From positions 310,001 to 374,000 of the forward strand of contig CAVWEN010000002.1 of NCBI GenBank assembly GCA_963754045.1: 64,000 bases of DNA. The letters run 5' to 3'. The number at the start of each line of letters is the position of its first letter. Position 1 is the stretch's first letter. Of the stretch, positions 43,360 to 50,422 are shown piece by piece. The notes beneath the pieces are model-generated. The model saw nothing but the letters and a program-made list of their open reading frames with translations, was not told where the DNA came from and ran no database searches. The DNA is from JALZKA01 sp963754045. GTDB lineage: Bacteria > Actinomycetota > Thermoleophilia > Solirubrobacterales > 70-9. The position numbers and the translations under genes were made by a program.

Positions 43360-43971
43360 TCAGGTGGCGTGGAGCTCGTCGATGTTGATCGAGACGAGGG
43401 TGGGTGCCGGTAGGCCGCGTGGTTTGACCCGGCGTCGGGTGGGAATGAGCAGGCCGTCAATCCAGGTGTGGTCGTAGCAGTGATGCTGGGCGCGGCCGAG
43501 TGGGCCGAGGAAGACCTCGGCGGTGTAGTCCAGGCGTTGCAGGACGGCGTCACGGTCGAAGTGGAAGGTTTGTCGGCGGCTGTGGGCGGGGATCCGGTCG
43601 GGGAATTCGACGCGCAAGCGGCGGCGCGGCAGCTCGCGGACGGTGACGTCGTGGTCGGCGAAGATAAAGGGGGAGGCTAGGTAGCCCCAGAGCGCGTAGC
43701 CGGCGAAGTGAACGACGTCGTCAGTTCGCCATCTCAGCCGCCGGGCCATACCGGCTGGTCGCGGTTGGCTGGCGTCGAACGTGCCGATGCCGTGCAGCGC
43801 GACGTGCGGGCGCCTGGGGTCGACGGTTGCTCTGAAATGGCGCAGGACCGTGGGCTGGCGCTTGGAGGGCATCGCGATGCCGCCGCATCGCAGCGCGACG
43901 TCGATCGAGTCGATCTCCTGCCAGCGTTCGAGTCCTCCGTGGGCGGCGATCGCGTCGTCGAGGAGCGTCAT
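43360..43971 (-). CDS. Conserved hypothetical protein
   Basis: A 203-aa soluble protein opening MTLLDDAIAAHGGLERWQEI, a start I associate with uncharacterised actinobacterial and proteobacterial proteins. The body is beta-rich, with alternating Arg and hydrophobic residues (VLRHFRATVDPRRPHVALHG, RLRWRTDDVVHFAGYALWGYL, QTFHFDRDAVLQRLDYTAEV), resembling a lipid- or hydrophobic-ligand-carrying beta sheet. It is translationally coupled (ATGA) to the hydrolase that precedes it on the minus strand. Function unknown. Confidence 0.72.
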   Translation of the reverse strand: MTLLDDAIAAHGGLERWQEIDSIDVALRCGGIAMPSKRQPTVLRHFRATVDPRRPHVALHGIGTFDASQPRPAGMARRLRWRTDDVVHFAGYALWGYLASPFIFADHDVTVRELPRRRLRVEFPDRIPAHSRRQTFHFDRDAVLQRLDYTAEVFLGPLGRAQHHCYDHTWIDGLLIPTRRRVKPRGLPAPTLVSINIDELHAT

Positions 43972-44756
43972 GGTGTGCTGTCCAGCGTGAGTTGCCGCAG
44001 GTCGGCTGCGAACTGCTCGGGACGCTCCTCGGGCAGGAAGTGCCCGGCGCCGTCGTAGACGGCGAGGCGGCCGTGGCGGGCTGCTGCGACGGTCCGCTTG
44101 GCTTGGGCGAGCGGGAAAAAGGGGTCGCGGTCACCCCATACGGCAAGCACCGGGACTTCGAGCGCACGGAGCGTGGGCTCGGCGAACGCGTAGCGGTCCT
44201 CGAGCTCGCGCAGGGCGTGGGCGAAGATCGTTGCGGTCGCGCGCCGCTGGTCGGCGTCGCCGAGGTAGATCGCCGAGTCAAGCGGGCGGCTGGAGCCCTG
44301 CCGCACCATCATCCGCAGGGACGGGCCGGAGAACAGCGCGCGCTCAGCGACCGGTCCGACGAGCGGCCAGGTCACCGCGCGGATCGGCAGCGGGATCGGC
44401 GTGTCGGTGAACACGTTGGTCGCCGCCAGGCACAGGCCGGCGACAAGGTCGCGGGCATCCGGGCCCTGGGCGAGAGCTAACGCGACGGGACCCCCGAAAT
44501 CATGACCTGCGAACACGGCGCGCTCGACGCCCGCAGCGCGCAGCGCCTCGCGGAGGGCTGCGGCCTGGGCGTCGGTCCACAGACCGCCGATCGACGCTGG
44601 GCGGGGGCTTTCGCCGAACCCCAGTAGGTCGGGCACGAGCACCCGGTGATCGCGCGCAAGGTCTTCGGCCACCCCACGCCAGACCGCGCCGGAGCCTGGG
44701 ATGCCGTGGACCAGCACCACCACCCGATCGCCTGCACCGTGCTCGAGAACTTGCAT
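43968..44756 (-). CDS. Alpha/beta hydrolase (haloalkane-dehalogenase/epoxide-hydrolase type)
   Basis: A 262-aa hydrolase. Oxyanion region VVVLVHGIPGSGAVW, DLLGFGESPRP, and the nucleophile elbow GHDFGG with Asp in the nucleophile place, as in epoxide hydrolases and haloalkane dehalogenases. The acid is in VLAVWGDRDPFFPL and the histidine in DGAGHFLPEE. ATG at 44756 starts close to the first strand; a longer frame to 44975 covers the regulator promoter and reads into the divergent gene. It is divergent from an HxlR regulator across an AT-rich 48-nt gap, so that regulator probably controls it. Confidence 0.88.
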   Translation of the reverse strand: MQVLEHGAGDRVVVLVHGIPGSGAVWRGVAEDLARDHRVLVPDLLGFGESPRPASIGGLWTDAQAAALREALRAAGVERAVFAGHDFGGPVALALAQGPDARDLVAGLCLAATNVFTDTPIPLPIRAVTWPLVGPVAERALFSGPSLRMMVRQGSSRPLDSAIYLGDADQRRATATIFAHALRELEDRYAFAEPTLRALEVPVLAVWGDRDPFFPLAQAKRTVAAARHGRLAVYDGAGHFLPEERPEQFAADLRQLTLDSTP

Positions 44757-44779
44757 CCCGGCATATGCTACACAATCAT

Positions 44780-44793
44780 ATACTAAGTAGTAT
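44780..44793. promoter_or_regulatory. Candidate operator for the HxlR regulator
   Basis: ATACT-AAGT-AGTAT is a perfect 5-bp inverted repeat in the short AT-rich gap between the divergent hydrolase and HxlR genes. The gap also contains GCATATGC at 44761. Local AT content is far above that of the surroundings, as expected for overlapping promoters. Binding by the HxlR protein is inferred from position. Confidence 0.45.
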
Positions 44794-44804
44794 GCGAGTC
44801 TGAA

Positions 44805-45461
44805 ATGCGCTCCTATCGGCAATTCTGCGCGCTCGCGCGAGCGCTCGATCTGGTCGGCGAGCGCTGGACCCTGTTGGTGCTGCGTGAGCTGTTGCTCGGG
44901 CCACGGCGCTTTCGTGACCTGCTCGACGGCCTGCCGGGAATCGGCCCGAACCTGTTGAGCACGCGGTTGCGGCACCTCGAGGCGGAGGGCCTCGTCGCTA
45001 AAGACAGACTCGATCCGCCAGCATCCTCACACGTCTATGTGCTCACCGACCGTGGGCGGGGCCTCGACGAGACGCTCGTCGCGCTCGCGCGGTGGGGCAT
45101 GGATCCGATCGCCGCGCCGCGCCCCGACGATCGGCTCGATCCAGCCTGGTATGCGCTCGCGCTGCGCGCCGCGTTTCGCCCCGATCGCGCGGAGGGGCTC
45201 GCCGAGGACTACGAGTTCCGTATCGACGGCGTGACCTTCCACTTGCGCGTGCGCGCTGGCCGTGTCGACGCGCGCCAGGGCCCCGCGCCAGCGCCGGCGC
45301 TCGTTCTGACCACCACGATCCGGCGCTTCCTGGCGATCCTCACCGGCCAGGCCCGACCGGCCGCCGCGGAGCTGGCGGGTGACCGCGGCGCGTTCGACCG
45401 CTTACTCGCAGCGTTTGCACTGCCGGCACCCACGCGCTACCGGGACCTTCAGCGGGTATGA
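44805..45461 (+). CDS. HxlR-family transcriptional regulator with C-terminal sterol-carrier-like domain
   Basis: A 218-aa winged-helix regulator. Residues ~1-100 are a typical HxlR domain: CALARALDLVGERWTLLVLRELLLGPRRFRDLL, GIGPNLLSTRLRHLEAEGLV and VYVLTDRGRGLDETL. The C-terminal ~100 residues (YEFRIDGVTFHLRVRAGRVD, AALVLTTTIRRFLAILTGQA-like wording, AELAGDRGAFDRLLAAF) resemble an SCP2-like ligand domain, so a small lipophilic effector is plausible. It is divergent from the hydrolase operon, and both lie between tRNA-half copies D and E. Confidence 0.86.
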   Translation: MRSYRQFCALARALDLVGERWTLLVLRELLLGPRRFRDLLDGLPGIGPNLLSTRLRHLEAEGLVAKDRLDPPASSHVYVLTDRGRGLDETLVALARWGMDPIAAPRPDDRLDPAWYALALRAAFRPDRAEGLAEDYEFRIDGVTFHLRVRAGRVDARQGPAPAPALVLTTTIRRFLAILTGQARPAAAELAGDRGAFDRLLAAFALPAPTRYRDLQRV

Positions 45462-45569
45462 GCGCGCGCGATCTGGACGTTGGCGCATCGGCTCTCGCCC
45501 TCGCGCCGGTCCGGCCTCCTGGCCGTGGGTCTCGCCGGCTGGTCCGCCATCAAACAACCAACCGGGCAC

Positions 45570-45716
45570 GGAGCTAGGCGGGCTCGAACCGCCGACCTCC
45601 TGATTACGAAGCGGGGGGCTCTCAGGCACGAAGAGGTGTGGATCGCGGATTCCGATGCCTTCGGATGTGTGCGGATGTACGGGGATTTGGGCACCAGAAG
45701 GAGGCTGGTGCCCAAT
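45570..45716 (-). repeat. tRNA-Ala(CGC) 3'-half copy E with distal arm and hairpin
   Basis: 147 bp. The anticodon-loop end reads GATTACGAA instead of GATTGCGAA. The arm has CTCTCAGGCACGAAGAGG, CGGATGTGTGCGGATGTACG, and the hairpin GGGCACCAG-AAGGAGG-CTGGTGCCC followed by AAT. The same module and length as copies B, D and F. Confidence 0.92.
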
Positions 45717-45728
45717 TACGTTGACACG

Positions 45729-46748
45729 CTAGCCCGCCGGTGGTCCACCCTGGGGAGGCCCGCCGGCGGGAGCGGCCTGCGCCTCCTCGACCAACCCCAT
45801 GAAACATGTCAGCACTGCGTTCTGCTCAGGCGGGTTCGCGTGGTAGTGGTAGCCGAGGCTGTCAGTCTCGTGGCCACCACACTCGTCAAGGTCTGACGGT
45901 GCTTCGCCCTCGCCGTATGGGCTGTGGACCGAGAATCCGTCCATCGCGATTGCGAAGGCTTTGGTCTCGCCTTCCTCTGCCTCTCCAACCTCAGAGCAGT
46001 CCGTCGCTGCGTGGACGTGGTAGCCCTCGACCGGGTTGATGTGGCCACCACAGTCGTCGAAGGCGGCGATCGTGTAGGCGCCAAGAATCGCGTCGACAGG
46101 GGCCGACGGATCGATGCCGACGCCGTTCAGGGTGAGGCCGATCTGGCCAGTGATCCGCGTGGCCTCGCCGGTGGTAGCCGGGGAGGCCGGGATGAGATAG
46201 GTCGCTTCAATCGGCTCTTCGCCGTCGAGAAACTCAATCTGACCTTCGACGCAGTAGTTCTGGTACTGCTCGGCGACATCGGGGCGAGCCGCGGCCTCGA
46301 ACGCCTCCTCGGTGTCGGTCACACGCACAGTACCGTCGTCGCGATAGAGCTTCCAGTTGGGATCGTCGTAGATCTCAGCGAGGCTGGCGATGAACTCCCC
46401 GTCGGCGTCGTAGAGGCTCTCGCCATCGAGCCAGATTCCCGCATCCTTCTTGCTGGTCGACGTCGTCTCCGGGCAGAACGGCCCGATCTCCGCATTGGCC
46501 GGCGCGCCGGCGATCGATACCTCGTCGCAATTCGCTTCGGTCCCATCCGAGAGCGTGCAGGCGACGCTTGGCGGCTCTTTGGTCAGCGCGCCGTCCACGA
46601 ACTCCGTTGTCGCCGGGGTCGCAGCCCCTTCCTGGCCTGCGGTCCCGTCCCCCGCATCATCACCGCAGGCAGCCAACAGCAGCCCCGCGGCGAACGCCGC
46701 TGCGAGCGAGGCAAGAACGAAGGACGTGCGGTTGAGCATCTGCTTCAT
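45729..46748 (-). CDS. YHYH-domain lipoprotein
   Basis: A 339-aa exported protein. ATG at 46748 opens a signal peptide with lipobox LLLAA-C (C at residue 28). The C-terminal half has the YHYH-protein signature: DDCGGHINPVEGYHVHAATDC and DECGGHETDSLGYHYHANPP, with FSVHSPYGEGEAPSDLDECGGH between them. The His/Cys-rich sites suggest metal binding. The acidic middle part (VDGALTKEPPSVACTLSDGT and following) has paired cysteines. The protein ends in a Pro/Gly tail. It lies just downstream of, and on the same strand as, the histidine kinase/response regulator pair, and may be its output or sensor partner. Confidence 0.85.
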   Translation of the reverse strand: MKQMLNRTSFVLASLAAAFAAGLLLAACGDDAGDGTAGQEGAATPATTEFVDGALTKEPPSVACTLSDGTEANCDEVSIAGAPANAEIGPFCPETTSTSKKDAGIWLDGESLYDADGEFIASLAEIYDDPNWKLYRDDGTVRVTDTEEAFEAAARPDVAEQYQNYCVEGQIEFLDGEEPIEATYLIPASPATTGEATRITGQIGLTLNGVGIDPSAPVDAILGAYTIAAFDDCGGHINPVEGYHVHAATDCSEVGEAEEGETKAFAIAMDGFSVHSPYGEGEAPSDLDECGGHETDSLGYHYHANPPEQNAVLTCFMGLVEEAQAAPAGGPPQGGPPAG

Positions 46749-46828
46749 CTGTCGGCCAGTCTGGCATGAGCCCCTGTGAATTCCCTGAGAGTTGCTGAGA
46801 GCCGCGGGCACCCGGCAGAGGCGATCGC

Positions 46829-48253
46829 TCAGGCGACCCCGCCGGGCAGCCGGACCTCAAAGATCGCGCCGCCATCCGGGGCATTTCGCGCCTCGGCGGT
46901 GCCCGAATGCGCGACGGCGATCCCGGCGACGATCGCCAGCCCTAGGCCAGCCCCACCGGTCGCCCGGTCGCGCGCGTCGCCAGCCCGCGAGAAGCGATCA
47001 AAGATTTGACGCTCATCGCCCTCAGGGATCCCGGGGCCATGATCCCGGACTCGAACTGCCACGTCGCCGCCCGTTGTTTCCACCTCAATGTCAATCGGTC
47101 CGTGTTCGCCGTGAACGATGGCATTGCGCACCAGGTTGGCGATCAGCTGGTGTAGCTGATCGGGATCGCCCTCGACCTTCAGTCCACTCGGGGCTGTCAG
47201 GCTGATCGCGCGGTCGCGGGCCATCGCTTGTGCGTTGGCGCGGACATCGTCAGCGACTGCGCCAAGGTCAACCGCCTCGCGACGGGGCTCGGGAGCCTCG
47301 TCAAGGCGCGCAAGGGTCAGCAGATCGTCGACGAGACCGGACATCCGTACCGATTCGCTCTCGATCCGCTGCATCGCGTTGCCCACCTCCTCGGCGTTCG
47401 CCGTAGCCCCCAGCCGGAACAGCTCCGCGTAGCCGCGGATCGAGCTGAGCGGCGTGCGGAGCTCATGCGAGGCGTCTGCCAGGAACTGCCGCAGCCGGCT
47501 CTCGCTTGCGCGTTGCTCGGCAAACGCGTGCTCAAGTCGGGCGAGCATCTCGTTAAAGGCAATGCCAAGCCGTCCGACCTCCGTTTCCGGGTCCGGGTCG
47601 GGTACTCGGTGGGACATATCGCCGGCCGCAATCTCGCGCGCCGTTGCCTCCATGCGTGCAAGCGGACGCAGGCCACCCCTGACGGCGACCACCGAGATCG
47701 CACCCAGCGCCGCCAGGATCGCGAGACTGACCAGCAGTTCGATTCGCCGCAGTCGTCCGAGGGTGTCGGCCAGATCGGCGAGTGGAATCGCGGAGATCAC
47801 CGTTGAGCCCCCGGGAAGTTCCTGTGCTACGACCCTGAAATCGGGGCCCGGTCCGGATGACGGCACGTCGAATGGCACGGGTTCGCCGCCGGCGTCGATT
47901 GTGACCGGGAGGATCGGCGTCGGCGAGCCGGACCGATCGCCCGCTAGCACGCCGCTGGCCGTCACCGATCCTGCTGAATTACGAATCTCGCCGTAGGCAC
48001 CGCTCGGCAGCTGCGGCCGGGGAGGACCCTGCGGGCCGTCCGGAAAACCTGCGCGCTCTGCCCCGCCAAGCCGTCCCGGGCCCAGCTCCACGCTCAGGAC
48101 CCGGCTCACCAGCGGTAGCGAAGCGCGCGCTTGGTCGTCGGCACGATCCGACAGGTACGAGCTGAGCGCGAGGTACGAGACGATGCTGAGGATCGCCAAA
48201 CCGGTGGCTGACACGGTCACCACGATCAAGACGAGCCTGCGACTGAGCGACAT
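46829..48253 (-). CDS. Sensor histidine kinase
   Basis: A 474-aa membrane kinase. TM1 is ~residues 8-33, the extracytoplasmic sensor ~34-168 (Pro/Gly-rich), TM2 ~172-192. A HAMP domain (PLARMEATAREIAAGDMSHRV) precedes the dimerisation domain with the phospho-acceptor H263 in ASHELRTPLSSIRGYAELF. ATP-binding boxes are NLVRNAIVH (N), DHGPGIP (G1), FDRFSRAGD (F) and GGAGLGLAIV (G2). It is of the MprB/TrcS-like actinobacterial type. The response regulator gene lies 6 nt upstream on the same strand. The signal is unknown. Confidence 0.93.
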   Translation of the reverse strand: MSLSRRLVLIVVTVSATGLAILSIVSYLALSSYLSDRADDQARASLPLVSRVLSVELGPGRLGGAERAGFPDGPQGPPRPQLPSGAYGEIRNSAGSVTASGVLAGDRSGSPTPILPVTIDAGGEPVPFDVPSSGPGPDFRVVAQELPGGSTVISAIPLADLADTLGRLRRIELLVSLAILAALGAISVVAVRGGLRPLARMEATAREIAAGDMSHRVPDPDPETEVGRLGIAFNEMLARLEHAFAEQRASESRLRQFLADASHELRTPLSSIRGYAELFRLGATANAEEVGNAMQRIESESVRMSGLVDDLLTLARLDEAPEPRREAVDLGAVADDVRANAQAMARDRAISLTAPSGLKVEGDPDQLHQLIANLVRNAIVHGEHGPIDIEVETTGGDVAVRVRDHGPGIPEGDERQIFDRFSRAGDARDRATGGAGLGLAIVAGIAVAHSGTAEARNAPDGGAIFEVRLPGGVA

Positions 48254-48259
48254 CCTGAG

Positions 48260-48967
48260 TCAGTCCCGAGCCCGACGGAGCGCGTAGCCGACACCCCGGA
48301 TCGTGTGGATCAGCGGTCGGTCGGAGCGATCGATCTTGCGCCGCAGGTAGGAGATGTAGGTCTCAAGCACCTGGCCGTCTCCGCCGAAGTCGTAGCGCCA
48401 TACGTGATCGAGGATCTGGCTGCGGGTGAGGACGCGTTTCGGGTTGAGCAGCAAGTAGCGCAAGAGCCGGAACTCCGTATCCGTCAGGTCGGCGGGTTCG
48501 CCATCCCGGAAGACCTCGCGGGTGTCCTGGTCGAGCTCAAGCCCTTCAAACCCAAGCCGCGGAGATTCCTCGGCGAGCCCGGCGCGGCGCAGCACCGTGC
48601 GTACGCGCGCGACCAGTTCCTCGACGCTGAACGGCTTGGTCATGTAGTCGTCGCCGCCGATGGTCAGGCCACGTACCTTGTCGGCCGTCGTATCTCGAGC
48701 AGTGAGGAAGATGATCGGCACCTCGCTGCGCCGTTCTTCCAGGCGGCGCGCGACCTCGAACCCGTCGAGACCGGGCATCATCACATCGAGGATGAGCAGC
48801 TGAGGCCGAAACGAGTTAAACAGCTCTAAGGCCTCAGCGCCGTCAGCAGCGGTGGCGACGCCGAACCCCTCGTATCGCAATGCGATCTGGAGGAGCTCGG
48901 CGATCGCCGCCTCGTCGTCTACAACGAGGATTCGCTGCTCGGATTGGCTTGAACGACTCGTCTCCAC
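48260..48967 (-). CDS. OmpR/MprA-type response regulator
   Basis: A 235-aa DNA-binding regulator. The receiver domain has the acidic pocket VVDDE, the phosphorylation site D61 (LLILDVMMPGLDGF), T/S in FLTARD and K in MTKPFS. The C-terminal winged helix (LTDTEFRLLRYLLLNPKRVLTRSQILDHVWRYDFGGDGQVLETYISYLRRKID) is complete. It is the partner of the histidine kinase immediately downstream. The likely targets include its own operon and the neighbouring exported proteins in the same cassette. Confidence 0.95.
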   Translation of the reverse strand: METSRSSQSEQRILVVDDEAAIAELLQIALRYEGFGVATAADGAEALELFNSFRPQLLILDVMMPGLDGFEVARRLEERRSEVPIIFLTARDTTADKVRGLTIGGDDYMTKPFSVEELVARVRTVLRRAGLAEESPRLGFEGLELDQDTREVFRDGEPADLTDTEFRLLRYLLLNPKRVLTRSQILDHVWRYDFGGDGQVLETYISYLRRKIDRSDRPLIHTIRGVGYALRRARD

Positions 48968-49011
48968 AGGGTCATCATCGCTCAGTTTCCTGTGAGTTTC
49001 CTGGGAATGTC

Positions 49012-49644
49012 CTATCCCAGATTGCTAGGGCCGCCGAAGCCCGGACCATTCGGGCCGCCGCTCCCTGGGCCGTGCGCGCCAGGTCCTTTACCCATCTTTG
49101 GGGGTTCATCGGACTCGATGTGCTCGCGGATCTCCTCGGCGCGGTCGGCGTCAATCTCGCCGTCCTCGACGGCTTGGTCCAGCCGATCGAGCATCTCCGT
49201 CTTGCGCTCGGCGAACTGGGCCTCACGGGCTGACTCGAGCGCCTTCGCCACGGCATCCTCGTCGATGTCCAGTTCAGCAGCCAGGGTTGCCGCCAGCGAA
49301 TCCCGATCTGGGCGCTCGCCGGCCTCAAAGGCCGCACGCATCTGTTCGTGGGCCTTGTCGAGCGCGTCGGCGACTGCGTCGGCATCCACGCCGTCGAGTT
49401 CCGCGGCGATGGCCTCGGACTGCGCCGCGGTCATTTCGCTGCGTCGCTCTTCAGCGACCTCGTCTAGCGCGCGCTCGACATTGCCCTGATTGACGCCGTC
49501 CAGCTTGGAAGCCAGATCCGCCGCCAGAGCGTCCTTGGCGTCGCCGCCGAGCCACGGGCTGTCGTCGCCCGCAGCAACCGCTGTGCCAGCTGTACCGATC
49601 GCCAACGCTGCGATGCCGATCGTCACCTTCTTTTTGATATCCAT
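49012..49644 (-). CDS. Secreted acidic helical protein
   Basis: A 210-aa protein with a signal peptide (MDIKKKVTIGIAALAIGTAG, cleavage near AVA-AG) and AAGGACT as ribosome-binding site. The mature protein is a run of short acidic helices (DALAADLASKLDGVNQGNVE, LAAELDGVDADAVADALDKA, LAAELDIDEDAVAKALESA) with a repeating [L-A-x-x-L-D-x-x] unit, then a Gly/Pro-rich tail. It sits 44 nt upstream of the response regulator on the same strand, so it probably is a target of that system. The repeating helix-turn pattern suggests a binding or scaffolding protein; no enzyme motif. Confidence 0.72.
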   Translation of the reverse strand: MDIKKKVTIGIAALAIGTAGTAVAAGDDSPWLGGDAKDALAADLASKLDGVNQGNVERALDEVAEERRSEMTAAQSEAIAAELDGVDADAVADALDKAHEQMRAAFEAGERPDRDSLAATLAAELDIDEDAVAKALESAREAQFAERKTEMLDRLDQAVEDGEIDADRAEEIREHIESDEPPKMGKGPGAHGPGSGGPNGPGFGGPSNLG

Positions 49645-49873
49645 TTCTTGAGTCCTTTCGGTTTGTCCTTTGACCATGATCCGATGGTCGCGGGCGAAGC
49701 TGGGAGCAGCCTGGGAGCAGCCTTCGACTTGTCTGAGACGGTGACTGTCGCCGCCGATGGGCTCGGCCGGTGGATGTCGAAACACCATCCACCTCGGCGT
49801 CATGGCTGCCGTATATCCGGCCTATTCCGTCGCGCTCGGCGAGGTGGTGCGGACAGTGCTTCTCGTCCAAAAC

Positions 49874-50155
49874 CTATTCCGGCAATCCGGCGGCTGCGAG
49901 GGGTTCTGCATGGGTCGCGAAGTGCGCGCGCGCCTTCTTCAGGAGACCCGTCTCGAGCTCAGCAACAACGGCAAGAGGCACATCAAACGGCGCTCCGCCC
50001 ACGCCTGCGGAGCCTGTCTGCCGGCCGAGTACGAAAACCGGATCGTCTCCAGCAGAAATCACGCGCTCGACAACAAACCGCGCATCGGGAGCCCACTCGT
50101 AGGAACTCTCGGCCCAGCGGCGCGCGCCGTCGGGCCCGGTGAACGCTCCCTCGAT
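49874..50155 (-). pseudogene. SnoaL-like protein truncated at tRNA-half copy F
   Basis: Reading the minus strand from ~50155, the frame gives RGIEGAFTGPDGARRW, ESSYEWAPDARFVVERVIS and AGDDPVFVLGRQTGSAGVGG, ending ATHAEPLAAAGLPE and a TAG at 49874-49876. This is the C-terminal two thirds of a SnoaL/NTF2 protein. Family sequence starts within about 10 bp of the tRNA-half repeat F (50165), and no N-terminal part exists. The gene has therefore been cut at the repeat. An internal ATG at 50062 would permit a 62-aa product. Confidence 0.68.
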
Positions 50156-50164
50156 TCCCCGAGA

Positions 50165-50312
50165 TGGAGCTAGGCGGGCTCGAACCGCCGACCTCCTGAT
50201 TGCGAAGCGGGGGGCTCTCAGGCACGGATAGGCATCCGATTGCGCGATCCGATATGCGTGGATGCGCGTGGATGAATGCGGATTTGGGCACCAGAACCGG
50301 CCTGGTGCCCAA
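50165..50312 (-). repeat. tRNA-Ala(CGC) 3'-half copy F with distal arm and hairpin
   Basis: 148 bp. The tRNA-derived 47 bp agree exactly with the intact tRNA up to GCGAA. The arm has CTCTCAGGCACGGATAGGC, the small palindrome-like CCGATTGCGCGATCCGAT and short CGTGGATG repeats. It ends in GGGCACCAG-AACCGGC-CTGGTGCCC, then AAT. Its left flank GAGATGGAGCTAGG is shared with copy D and with the intact tRNA. Confidence 0.94.
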
Positions 50313-50422
50313 TCAAATGGTCGCTCGCCGCGGTTTGAGGCGACTACCGCTTCTCGTCCTAAGCACTACTCCGACAGTCCGGCGGCTCGAGGGCTCTGAG
50401 CGCCCGTAGAAGCGCAGAGGCC

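Noticed and set aside
40850..50312. Minus-strand frames across the tRNA-half repeats, with sequences such as FAIRRSAVRARLAP and NQEVGGSSPPSS
   Set aside because: These are translations of the repeated tRNA-derived DNA in different frames. They change frame between copies and have no start context.
38933..50312. The six repeats as a CRISPR array
   Set aside because: Spacing is 0.6-4.5 kb and variable, the intervals are genes, and the repeat is tRNA-derived.
38933..50312. The partial copies as functional tRNA genes
   Set aside because: All lack the 5' half (acceptor 5' strand, D-arm and anticodon 5' stem); only 53094-53166 is complete.
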